Shown: positions 1 through 5,397, counted from the stretch's first letter. The stretch is DNA of 6,056 nt from Rhodobacterales bacterium (GCA_025357355.1 JANXPK010000381.1:1-6056); one strand, 5' to 3'. Numbers and translations are program-made. The notes: generated by a model from the sequence alone, not told the origin.

Positions 1-1242
1 TTCAATCATGACGCCAAGGTAGCTGTCAGAGCGCCCGAACCTTATCGGCTCCCTTCCTTGAGCCAGCATTGCGGCATTGGCGCCAGCCAGCAGACCCTGC
101 GCTGCGGCCTCCTCGTATCCCGTCGTTCCGTTAATCTGGCCGGCAAAGAACAGTCCGGAAATACGTGTTTCCAGGGTTGACGCCAGATCACACGGATCAA
201 AGAAGTCATATTCGATGGCGTAACCGGGCTGCAAGATAACGGTCTGCTCAAGCCCCTTTATCGTCCGTACATAGTTGTTCTGAACATCAGCCGGCAGTGA
301 CGTTGAAATTCCGTTCGGATATACCGTATGATCATCCAGTCCCTCCGGCTCAAGAAAGATCTGATGCGCCGTCTTGTCCGCGAACCTTACGACCTTGTCC
401 TCAATGGACGGGCAATATCGTGGGCCAACCCCCGCAATGTGCCCACCATACATGGCAGAGCGTCCAAGGTTTGATCGGACGATGTTGTGGGTGGATTCGT
501 TGGTGTGGGTTATGCCACAAGAGACTTGCGGCACAAATGGCGCACGACTCATGAAAGACAACATGACAGGCTCTTCGTCACCCGCCTGCATATCAAGCGC
601 CGCCCAGTTAATCGTTCGGCCGTCCAGCCGGGGCGGAGTCCCTGTCTTCAGCCGGCCGCGCTTTAGACCCAGGCCCGAAAGCCAGTCCGCCAATCTGGTC
701 GACGCCTTATCCCCGAAACGTCCTCCCGTATGGCGCTCCTCACCCAGATGTAGCACCCCGTTGAGAAAGGTTCCGGCCGTAAGAACCACCGCGCGAGCAT
801 GAATTTCGGACCCGTCGACCAGCACCACGCCGGAAACCGCGCCGTCCGGCCTTTCCAGAATCGCCGCCACTTCGCCCTCAATCACTTGGAGTCCCGCTTG
901 CGCACGCAACTGAGCCTGCACCGCGGCTTTATAAAGCTTCCGGTCGGCCTGTACTCGCGGTCCCTGAACGGCTGGACCCTTGCTTCTGTTGAGCAAACGA
1001 AACTGTATGCCCGCGGCGTCTGCGGCGCGCCCCATTATCCCGTCAAGTGCATCAATCTCGCGGACCAAATGACCCTTACCCAGCCCGCCGATTGCAGGGT
1101 TGCAGGACATCGTCCCGATGCCCGCTTCGCTCATCGTTACAAGGGCAGTCGCTGCCCCCAGACGTGCGGCCGCAGCCGCAGCCTCGGCCCCGGCATGGCC
1201 GCCTCCGACTACGATGACATCATATTGTTTCACGTGAAACAC
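1..1242 (-). CDS. mnmG: MnmG (GidA), tRNA uridine-5-carboxymethylaminomethyl synthesis enzyme, FAD-binding subunit; C-terminus beyond window
   Basis: MnmG works with MnmE to place the (carboxymethyl)aminomethyl group on C5 of wobble uridine 34 of certain tRNAs, using FAD, NADH and a methylene-tetrahydrofolate carbon; it is cytosolic. The reading frame is open to base 1 and covers about the first 414 of some 620-630 residues. Visible motifs are the Rossmann loop GGGHAG (about residue 13), MSCNPAIGG with the conserved Cys47 (E. coli numbering), NRSKGPAVQGPR, the family signature GPRYCPSIEDKVVRF with the second conserved Cys, and AGQINGTTGYEEAAAQG. Two GTG starts compete. The one at 1242 gives MFHVKQYDV, which lines up residue for residue with E. 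coli MnmG, but has AGG only 1 nt upstream. The one at 1233 gives MKQYDV and has GAAGG 10 nt upstream. The start follows the mnmE stop directly, so the pair is probably translationally coupled. A parS palindrome lies across both starts. The identification is secure; the start is uncertain by three codons. Confidence 0.96.
   Translation of the reverse strand, partial: MFHVKQYDVIVVGGGHAGAEAAAAAARLGAATALVTMSEAGIGTMSCNPAIGGLGKGHLVREIDALDGIMGRAADAAGIQFRLLNRSKGPAVQGPRVQADRKLYKAAVQAQLRAQAGLQVIEGEVAAILERPDGAVSGVVLVDGSEIHARAVVLTAGTFLNGVLHLGEERHTGGRFGDKASTRLADWLSGLGLKRGRLKTGTPPRLDGRTINWAALDMQAGDEEPVMLSFMSRAPFVPQVSCGITHTNESTHNIVRSNLGRSAMYGGHIAGVGPRYCPSIEDKVVRFADKTAHQIFLEPEGLDDHTVYPNGISTSLPADVQNNYVRTIKGLEQTVILQPGYAIEYDFFDPCDLASTLETRISGLFFAGQINGTTGYEEAAAQGLLAGANAAMLAQGREPIRFGRSDSYLGVMIE
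1226..1241. promoter_or_regulatory. parS: parS site (ParB-binding palindrome) at the mnmG start
   Basis: The sequence TGTTTCACGTGAAACA is a perfect 16-bp palindrome and equals the widely conserved bacterial parS consensus (TGTTNCACGTGAAACA). ParB loads there as a CTP-dependent clamp, spreads, and recruits SMC and ParA for origin segregation. In alphaproteobacteria parS sites cluster near mnmG-rsmG-parA-parB close to the origin, which is where this one sits. I found no second copy of the CACGTG core in such a context in the window. The site lies inside the mnmG coding sequence or across its start codon, depending on which GTG is used. parA and parB themselves are not in the window; by family gene order they are expected further left. 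Confidence 0.93.
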
Positions 1243-1246
1243 ACCT

Positions 1247-2533
1247 TCACTTGCCGATACAAAAACTGGAAAAGATCTCATCCAGCAAATCTTCTACGTC
1301 GACACGCCCCACCAACTGGTCCAAAGCCCGCAAGGCCGTCCATAGCTCAGCCGCAAGGAACTCTCCCTTCCACTCTGGACGACCAACCTCATCTAGCGCT
1401 GATTCCAGCGCGTTGAAAGCCCTTAGCATCGCGGCCCTGTGGCGTTCATGCGCCATAACCCCCGCCCCTGAAACGCGCTTTTCAAGGATCCCCGCGATGC
1501 GCCGGATAAGCCCGTCCACGCCTTGGCCCGTCAGCCCGGAAATCGCATCGTCGCGCCCAAGCAATAGATCCGCTTTGCCCTGAACCACAATATCATCCGC
1601 CGTCGGCGCGAGAAAAGGCAGACTGCCAAGCTCATCCAGCAAGAAGACCCGAATGTCGGCCATTCTTGCCCGCTGAAGTGCGCGATCAATGCCGAGTCTT
1701 TCAACATTATCATTGCTTTCCCGCAAACCGGCGGTGTCCAGAATTGTGATGGGCAGTCCGTCGAGATTCATCCGCACCTCGATGACGTCCCGGGTCGTGC
1801 CTGCTGTTTCGGAAGTAATCGCAGCCTCCCGGCCCGCCAGCATGTTCAGAAGTGTTGATTTTCCCGCGTTCGGTGGCCCAACGATTGCAACTTCGAACCC
1901 CTCGCGCAGGCGTTCGGCAACCCGCGCGCCAACGATTTCCTTTTCCAGGTCAGCCCGAACTTCTCGCATCAGGCCTGACGCTTCTGGTCCGACGTCCGTG
2001 GGAACTTCCTCATCGGCAAAGTCGATCGACGCCTCAACCAACGCTGCTGCCCTGATCAACTTTTGCCGCCACCCTTCTGCACGGCGCCCAATCGCGCCCG
2101 AAAGAACGCGCATCGCCTGTCTGTGCTGGGCTTCCGTTTCGGCGTCGATCAAGTCTGCCAGCCCTTCGACCTGCGTCAAATCAAGCCGCCCGTTCTCCAG
2201 GGCGCGCCGCGTGAATTCACCAGGAGCTGCTTGTCGCAGGCCTGGCTGGCCCGAAAGAACTCGCGTCAACGACTGTACCACTGCAAGACTGCCGTGCACC
2301 TGCAGCTCGGCCATTTCTTCGCCGGTAAAGCTCGCGCCCGGCCCGAACAGAATCACCAAAGCATCATCCAGCACCTCGCCCCGCCAAACCAGGCGCCGCA
2401 ATGAGGCGGTCCTCAGCAAGGGCAACGAACCACAAAGTTCAGAGACGACCGCATGCGCCCGGGCTCCGGAGATCCGGAAGACGGCGATACCCGCCTTGCC
2501 ACGGGCTGTGGCTAGCGCGAAAACCGTGTCCAT
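1247..2533 (-). CDS. mnmE: MnmE (TrmE), tRNA modification GTPase
   Basis: MnmE is the GTPase and formyl/methylene-tetrahydrofolate-binding partner of MnmG in wobble-uridine (U34) modification. The 428-residue protein (E. coli: 454) shows the N-terminal folate-binding domain (about 1-115, beginning DTVFALATARGKAGIAVFR), a helical domain split around the G domain, and the G domain itself: G1 GPPNAGKS (219-226), G2 TTRD (246-249), G3 DTAG (266-269) followed by the catalytic Glu at 278 in NVERLGIDRA. It ends FCIGK with the conserved Cys425. The G4 position reads QGKAD (318-322) where most GTPases have NKxD, so the guanine-contacting Asn is replaced by Gly; this may be tolerated within the lineage. 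The ATG at 2533 has AGAGG 9 nt upstream and gives the normal family N-terminus. It lies 22 nt downstream of rho and its stop is embedded in the mnmG ribosome-binding region, which suggests one transcript. Confidence 0.97.
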   Translation of the reverse strand: MDTVFALATARGKAGIAVFRISGARAHAVVSELCGSLPLLRTASLRRLVWRGEVLDDALVILFGPGASFTGEEMAELQVHGSLAVVQSLTRVLSGQPGLRQAAPGEFTRRALENGRLDLTQVEGLADLIDAETEAQHRQAMRVLSGAIGRRAEGWRQKLIRAAALVEASIDFADEEVPTDVGPEASGLMREVRADLEKEIVGARVAERLREGFEVAIVGPPNAGKSTLLNMLAGREAAITSETAGTTRDVIEVRMNLDGLPITILDTAGLRESNDNVERLGIDRALQRARMADIRVFLLDELGSLPFLAPTADDIVVQGKADLLLGRDDAISGLTGQGVDGLIRRIAGILEKRVSGAGVMAHERHRAAMLRAFNALESALDEVGRPEWKGEFLAAELWTALRALDQLVGRVDVEDLLDEIFSSFCIGK

Positions 2534-2555
2534 ACCGCAGAACCTCTAAGCCAGA

Positions 2556-3827
2556 TCAGGCGTTCATCGATTCGAAGAATTCAGCGTTGCTCTTGGTCTG
2601 CTTCAGTTTGGACAACAGAAACTCAATTGCATCCGTCGTCCCCATCGGGTTCAGAATTCGGCGCAAAACATAGGTCTTCTGCAAATCTGTCTTCTCGATC
2701 AGCAAATCTTCCTTCCGCGTGCCCGACTTAAGGATATCAATCGCGGGGAACACCCGCTTGTCGGCGACCTTGCGGTCAAGGACAATTTCGCTGTTTCCCG
2801 TGCCTTTGAATTCTTCAAAGATCACTTCGTCCATCCGGCTGCCCGTATCGATAAGCGCTGTTGCGATGATCGTCAAAGACCCGCCCTCTTCGATGTTCCG
2901 GGCCGCCCCGAAGAACCGCTTCGGTCGCTGCAAGGCGTTGGCATCGACGCCGCCGGTGAGCACCTTCCCCGATGACGGCACCACGGTATTGAAAGCCCGC
3001 CCCAAACGCGTGATCGAATCAAGCAAGATGACCACATCCCGCTTATGCTCCACCAGCCGCTTTGCTTTCTCGATCACCATCTCGGCGACAGCGACGTGCC
3101 GCGTGGCCGGCTCGTCGAAGGTCGACGACACAACCTCGCCTTTGACCGAACGTTGCATGTCAGTCACTTCCTCGGGCCGTTCGTCGATCAGAAGCACGAT
3201 CAGATAACATTCCGGATGATTGGTCGCGATGGAATGCGCAATGTTTTGCAACAAAACCGTCTTTCCGGTTCGCGGCGGAGCAACGATCAATCCACGCTGA
3301 CCCTTGCCGATGGGCGCGACGAGGTCGATGATCCGGGCCGAGCGGTCCTTTATGGTCGGATCTTCGACTTCCATCTTGAAACGTTCATCCGGGTACAGCG
3401 GTGTAAGGTTGTCGAAATGCACCTTGTGCCGCGCCTTTTCGGGATCGTCAAAGTTGATCCGGGTCACCTTGGTGAGACAAAAGTAATGTTCGTTCTCCTT
3501 CGGGGCAGCAATCACACCTTCAATCGTATCGCCCGTGCGCAATGAAAATTGCCGCAAAATTTCAGGGCTCACATAGATGTCATCAGGTCCCGGCAGGTAG
3601 TTGGCCGATGGGCTCCGCAGAAAGCCGAAGCCATCTTGCAGCACTTCCAGCACGCCATCGCCGCCAATTTCCCACCCTTCTTCGGCGTGTTCCTTCAGAA
3701 TCGAGAACATCATCTCGCCCTTGCGCATCGAAGGGGCGTTCTCGATCTCCCACTCCTCTGCCATCGCCAGCAACTCAGCTGGCGTCTTTTTCTTCAGATC
3801 GGCAAGATTCAAATGTTCGACGCTCAT
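2556..3827 (-). CDS. rho: Transcription termination factor Rho
   Basis: Rho is a hexameric RNA-dependent ATPase/translocase that releases untranslated transcripts from RNA polymerase. The 423-residue product (E. coli: 419) has an N-terminal helical domain (about 1-48, LNLADLKKKTPAELLAMAEE), a cold-shock-like primary RNA-binding domain with DGFGFLRSP (65-73), Walker A APPRTGKT (183-190), LIDERPEEVTDM (213-224), Walker B VVILLD (265-270), Q-loop LTGGVDANALQRPKRFFG (290-307) and R-loop EEFKGTGNSE (338-347). The frame stays open upstream to an ATG at 3941, which would add 38 residues unlike the family. I prefer ATG 3827 because MSVEHLNLADLKKKTP matches the usual alphaproteobacterial N-terminus and GAGG lies 8 nt before it. 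It sits 119 nt downstream of hemJ and 22 nt upstream of mnmE. Rho genes are often autoregulated through their leader; nothing here proves that. Confidence 0.98.
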   Translation of the reverse strand: MSVEHLNLADLKKKTPAELLAMAEEWEIENAPSMRKGEMMFSILKEHAEEGWEIGGDGVLEVLQDGFGFLRSPSANYLPGPDDIYVSPEILRQFSLRTGDTIEGVIAAPKENEHYFCLTKVTRINFDDPEKARHKVHFDNLTPLYPDERFKMEVEDPTIKDRSARIIDLVAPIGKGQRGLIVAPPRTGKTVLLQNIAHSIATNHPECYLIVLLIDERPEEVTDMQRSVKGEVVSSTFDEPATRHVAVAEMVIEKAKRLVEHKRDVVILLDSITRLGRAFNTVVPSSGKVLTGGVDANALQRPKRFFGAARNIEEGGSLTIIATALIDTGSRMDEVIFEEFKGTGNSEIVLDRKVADKRVFPAIDILKSGTRKEDLLIEKTDLQKTYVLRRILNPMGTTDAIEFLLSKLKQTKSNAEFFESMNA

Positions 3828-3946
3828 GAGCGGACCCTCGGCGCACCGGTCATGCCGGGCTTTGAAGCAATGTTCCAGGAAAGCGGAATGGCCGAATGGC
3901 CGCGCTGTTCGTCCCCTAACGCCAGAACGGCTGCCTGTCAACCAGA
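3828..3946 (-). promoter_or_regulatory. hemJ-rho intergenic region; possible rho promoter and leader
   Basis: This 119-nt gap separates the hemJ stop from the preferred rho start. On the minus strand a perfect TTGACA (-35 type, plus-strand 3936-3941) stands just after the hemJ stop. At 17 nt spacing the -10 position would be TAGGGG, a poor match, so the promoter call is weak. No hairpin followed by a T-run is visible, so read-through from hemJ is possible. A short tandem repeat, GAATGGCC twice at 3886-3901, allows a 4-bp GGCC hairpin but has no evident function. A long untranslated leader would suit Rho-dependent autoregulation, which is inference only. Confidence 0.3.
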
Positions 3947-4396
3947 TCAGAACTTCACGATCACTGAACTCACGATCACGACAAGCAAGACGGTGGGCAC
4001 TTCATTCATCATCCGGAACGTTCTTCCCGAAACCCGGTTTGCCCCAGCCACAAAATCCTTGCGTCGCCACCCGAGCCAATGCTGAAACCATGTCAACATC
4101 AGCACCGATGCGGCCTTGGTCCACGGCCAAATCTGCCCCCAGTCCACGATCCCTGGCGTGAACACCAGGCACAGCCCGAAGACCCAAACAGCAATGGAAG
4201 CAGGCCCGATGATGCCCCGCAGCAACCGACGCTCCATCGTCTGAAACATGGCGTCGGTTGGCGAGCCCGGTTCAACTTGTTCGGCGTGGTAGACAAAAAG
4301 GCGAGGCAAATAGAACAATCCAGCCATCCAGGCCACGACCGAAATCACATGCGCCGCCTTGATCCAGGCGTACCATGCCAGCAGAACGCTACCCAT
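3947..4396 (-). CDS. hemJ: HemJ, protoporphyrinogen IX oxidase (membrane protein)
   Basis: HemJ oxidises protoporphyrinogen IX to protoporphyrin IX, the penultimate step of heme (and bacteriochlorophyll) synthesis, in the cytoplasmic membrane; it replaces HemG/HemY in many alphaproteobacteria and cyanobacteria. The 149-residue protein fits the family in length. It has four hydrophobic segments (about 14-34, 60-82, 92-109, 132-148), the conserved first-helix region KAAHVISVVAWMAGLFYLPR with His16, then LFVYHAE with His37, WFQHWLGWRRKDFVAG (103-118) and the C-terminal RMMNEVPTVLLVVIV. Two in-frame ATGs lie 9 nt apart at 4405 and 4396. AAGGAG directly abuts 4405, too close to serve it, but is 9 nt before 4396, so I choose 4396. 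The frame also runs further upstream to 4537 with unrelated sequence. It is the first gene leftward from the candidate origin. hemE, which often neighbours hemJ in this group, is absent. Confidence 0.94.
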   Translation of the reverse strand: MGSVLLAWYAWIKAAHVISVVAWMAGLFYLPRLFVYHAEQVEPGSPTDAMFQTMERRLLRGIIGPASIAVWVFGLCLVFTPGIVDWGQIWPWTKAASVLMLTWFQHWLGWRRKDFVAGANRVSGRTFRMMNEVPTVLLVVIVSSVIVKF

Positions 4397-4405
4397 CTTG
4401 CCCAT

Positions 4406-4411
4406 CTCCTT
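4406..4411 (-). promoter_or_regulatory. Shine-Dalgarno site of hemJ that decides the start
   Basis: The minus strand reads AAGGAG here. It ends one base before the ATG at 4405, where it could not pair and initiate normally, and 9 nt before the ATG at 4396. This spacing favours 4396 as the true hemJ start and rejects the MGKMGS form. Confidence 0.75.
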
Positions 4412-4440
4412 CTTGTTAAAGAGAATATATTGAAAAGATT
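4411..4440. other. AT-rich tract next to hemJ; candidate DNA unwinding element or hemJ promoter
   Basis: Twenty-four of these 30 bases are A or T, well above the surrounding DNA. On the minus strand it contains TATATT (plus-strand 4424-4429), a good -10 hexamer that would give a short hemJ leader of about 20 nt, although the -35 at 17 nt (TACTGC) is poor. In an origin the same tract could be the duplex-unwinding element. The sequence alone cannot separate the two roles, and both may apply. Confidence 0.4.
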
Positions 4441-4444
4441 GATG
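4432..4444 (-). promoter_or_regulatory. Possible IHF-binding site
   Basis: The minus strand reads CATCAATCTTTTC, which fits the IHF consensus WATCAANNNNTTR at 11 of 13 positions, with only the first and last degenerate positions wrong. IHF sites are functional parts of the Caulobacter and E. coli origins. The motif is degenerate and chance occurrence in AT-rich DNA is likely, so the call rests mainly on location. Confidence 0.3.
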
Positions 4445-4491
4445 TAGCAGTAGGGGAGGTGGACAAGTGAATTCGTGGCCTTCTCCCGGAT

Positions 4492-4500
4492 CTTTCCACA
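4492..4500 (+). promoter_or_regulatory. Probable DnaA box (CTTTCCACA)
   Basis: CTTTCCACA differs from TTWTNCACA only at the first base. Its last two bases overlap an 11-bp inverted repeat CAGAACTTCTG (4499-4509) and it is close to a 7-bp G/C hairpin (4510-4533). Confidence 0.5.
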
Positions 4501-4533
4501 GAACTTCTGCTGGGGGAATTTTCCGGCCCCCAG
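4499..4533. repeat. Two adjacent inverted repeats in the origin gap
   Basis: CAGAA-C-TTCTG (4499-4509) is a perfect 5-bp inverted repeat around one base. It is followed immediately by CTGGGGG (4510-4516) and CCCCCAG (4527-4533), a perfect 7-bp stem with a 10-base loop. No T-run follows on either strand, so a classic intrinsic terminator is unlikely. It may be an origin structural element or an operator for the divergent genes. Confidence 0.55.
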
Positions 4534-4564
4534 ACAAACAGGCCGACCCCTGCGTGCTATGGCG

Positions 4565-4592
4565 TTGTAATTGCTAAATTTCATATAGAAAA
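4565..4592. other. Second AT-rich tract in the origin gap
   Basis: About 23 of these 28 bases are A or T, containing TAATTGCTAAATTTCATATA. It lies centrally between the left (4492-4500) and right (4642-4682) DnaA-like boxes, so it is an equally plausible unwinding element. No clear promoter pair could be fitted to it. Confidence 0.35.
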
Positions 4593-4641
4593 CACGCACA
4601 GGTCCTTGGGGATAGACCCCGAACAACTGGGTAACACAAAG

Positions 4642-4650
4642 CTGTCCACA
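4642..4650 (+). promoter_or_regulatory. Weak DnaA box (CTGTCCACA)
   Basis: CTGTCCACA keeps the TCCACA core and differs from TTWTNCACA at positions 1 and 3. It stands 24 nt before the strong box at 4674-4682 and in the opposite orientation. It lies inside a possible hairpin formed by CTGGGT (4627-4632) and ACCCAG (4650-4655). Confidence 0.35.
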
Positions 4651-4673
4651 CCCAGTATCGCCAAGTATGCTCT

Positions 4674-4682
4674 TGTGGAAAA
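4674..4682 (-). promoter_or_regulatory. DnaA box (TTTTCCACA), best match in the window
   Basis: The minus strand reads TTTTCCACA, a full match to the DnaA-box consensus TTWTNCACA. DnaA bound at such boxes opens the origin and loads the helicase. It is the strongest single sequence element for an origin in this gap. Confidence 0.6.
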
Positions 4683-4696
4683 GGCCGAGCCATGTC

Positions 4697-4702
4697 TTGA
4701 CA
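4697..4702 (+). promoter_or_regulatory. Possible -35 element of a maf-aroE promoter
   Basis: TTGACA is a perfect sigma-70 -35 hexamer facing maf, 92 nt before its start. No good -10 hexamer is visible at 16-19 nt spacing (GCCATT at 17). Housekeeping promoters of alphaproteobacteria often have weak -10 elements, so it is kept as a low-confidence candidate. Confidence 0.3.
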
Positions 4703-4775
4703 AGGTCGTCATTCATACCGCCATTTCGGTCGATGGACCCGTTCTCCGCTGTCGGGGAACAAGAACAAAACCGGA

Positions 4776-4784
4776 CAATCCACA
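4776..4784 (+). promoter_or_regulatory. Weak DnaA-like box abutting the maf ribosome-binding site
   Basis: CAATCCACA retains the ATCCACA core of the strong box TTATCCACA and differs at the first two bases. Its last base is the first A of the AAGG that serves as the maf Shine-Dalgarno (4784-4787). It marks a possible right edge of the origin and could link DnaA binding to maf expression. Confidence 0.35.
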
Positions 4785-4794
4785 AGGCCGCCCC

Positions 4795-5397
4795 ATGACC
4801 ATGACCCCTCTGGTTCTTGCTTCGGCATCAAAGATCAGGCTGTCCCTGCTTCAAAACGCGGGTCTTGTCGTGACTTCCCAGGCCGCCAACATTGACGAGG
4901 CTGCCATTCGGGCTTCCCTGTTGGCTGATCAGGCGAGTCCAGGCGACATTGCGGATACATTGGCTGAACTGAAAGCTCGAAAAGTAGCCGTCCGGCTGCC
5001 GAAACAGCTTGTTCTGGGGTGCGACCAAATCCTCGCCTTCGAGGGCCAATGCTGGGCGAAACCGGAGGATTTGCCAGATGCGCGGCGACAATTGCGCACG
5101 CTGCGCAACCGTACACACAGCTTGCATTCGTCCGTCGTCCTTTATCACGAAAGCCAGCCCATTTGGCGGTATGTCGGCACCGCACGACTATCCATGCGCG
5201 ACGTTTCAGATGACTACCTTGAGGCTTATCTGTCACGGAACTGGCCACAAGTCGCGCATAGCGTTGGGGCCTACCAGCTTGAAGGTGAAGGCGTCCGGCT
5301 TTTCTCGGCCGTGGAAGGCGACTACTTTACCATTCTGGGTCTGCCGCTTCTGCCGCTTTTGTCTTACCTTGCGCTTAGAGGGTTCATCGAATCGTGA
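4795..5397 (+). CDS. maf: Maf-family nucleoside triphosphate pyrophosphatase
   Basis: Maf proteins hydrolyse non-canonical or pyrimidine nucleoside triphosphates to monophosphates and pyrophosphate, a house-cleaning role; some members are linked to septum formation or cell-division arrest. The 200-residue protein has the N-terminal substrate loop LASASKIRLSLLQNAG (8-23, a variant of the usual SxxRRxLL), the DE pair at 34-35, GCDQIL with Asp77, KP at 89-90, LRTLRNRTHSLHS (100-112), HSVGAYQLEGEG (155-166) and EGDYFTILGLPL (174-185). The exact substrate cannot be read from the sequence. The frame is open back to 4606, but I use ATG 4795 because AAGG lies 7 nt upstream and homologues start here; a second ATG at 4801 is an alternative. 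It is the first gene rightward from the candidate origin and its stop overlaps the aroE start. Confidence 0.92.
   Translation: MTMTPLVLASASKIRLSLLQNAGLVVTSQAANIDEAAIRASLLADQASPGDIADTLAELKARKVAVRLPKQLVLGCDQILAFEGQCWAKPEDLPDARRQLRTLRNRTHSLHSSVVLYHESQPIWRYVGTARLSMRDVSDDYLEAYLSRNWPQVAHSVGAYQLEGEGVRLFSAVEGDYFTILGLPLLPLLSYLALRGFIES

Larger units (their letters stand above)
4397..4794. other. oriC: Candidate chromosomal replication origin (oriC) in the hemJ-maf gap
   Basis: This 398-base interval between divergent genes holds no convincing gene. Seen directly: one full match to the DnaA-box consensus TTWTNCACA (4674-4682, minus strand), a one-mismatch box (4492-4500), two-mismatch boxes (4642-4650 and 4776-4784), a W-box-like TCCCCA (4607-4612, minus strand), two tracts of about 80% A+T (4411-4440 and about 4565-4592), an IHF-like site in the first tract, and inverted repeats at 4499-4533. 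Known from the clade: the Caulobacter and Rickettsia origins lie next to hemE between the rho/mnmE/mnmG/parAB side and the maf/aroE side, the same junction as here. All genes in the window point away from it, as expected for co-orientation with replication forks, and a parS site is 3.3 kb away. No CtrA-type TTAA-N7-TTAA site was found. The assignment is inference from position plus boxes; the exact boundaries are unknown. Confidence 0.78.

Noticed and set aside
799..1416. 205-residue plus-strand open frame opposite the start of mnmG
   Set aside because: It is antisense to unmistakable MnmG sequence, runs across the mnmG/mnmE junction, and resembles no family.
1689..2549. Long 286-residue plus-strand open frame opposite mnmE
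   Set aside because: It is antisense to a clear MnmE; long open frames opposite GC-rich genes are common, and its Ser/Arg/Pro-rich composition is typical of such shadows.
3886..3901. Tandem GAATGGCC repeat as a mobile-element or regulatory repeat
   Set aside because: Only two 8-bp copies; no target-site duplication context or further copies; probably chance.
3828..3941. N-terminal extension of rho to the ATG at 3941 (38 extra residues)
   Set aside because: The added residues do not look like Rho, family members start at the equivalent of MSVEHLNLADLK, and a GAGG site is well spaced before ATG 3827.
4510..4533. Intrinsic terminator at the CTGGGGG/CCCCCAG hairpin
   Set aside because: There is no T-run on either side and no gene ends here; both flanking genes diverge from the gap.
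4591..4600. DnaA boxes at ACACGCACA and at GGTAACACA (4630-4638)
   Set aside because: Both have three or more mismatches to TTWTNCACA and are not better than chance.
4345..4785. Possible 146-residue minus-strand protein across the hemJ-maf gap
   Set aside because: It overlaps the hemJ start in another frame, has no recognisable domain and no convincing ribosome-binding site; it looks like a chance open frame.
4606..4794. N-terminal extension of maf by 63 residues
   Set aside because: The frame is merely open; the sequence is unlike Maf, it covers the DnaA boxes, and AAGG is correctly spaced before ATG 4795.
4397..4794. CtrA sites (TTAA-N7-TTAA) and CcrM sites (GANTC) as in the Caulobacter origin
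   Set aside because: None was found by eye in the gap, so a Caulobacter-style CtrA control is not supported.
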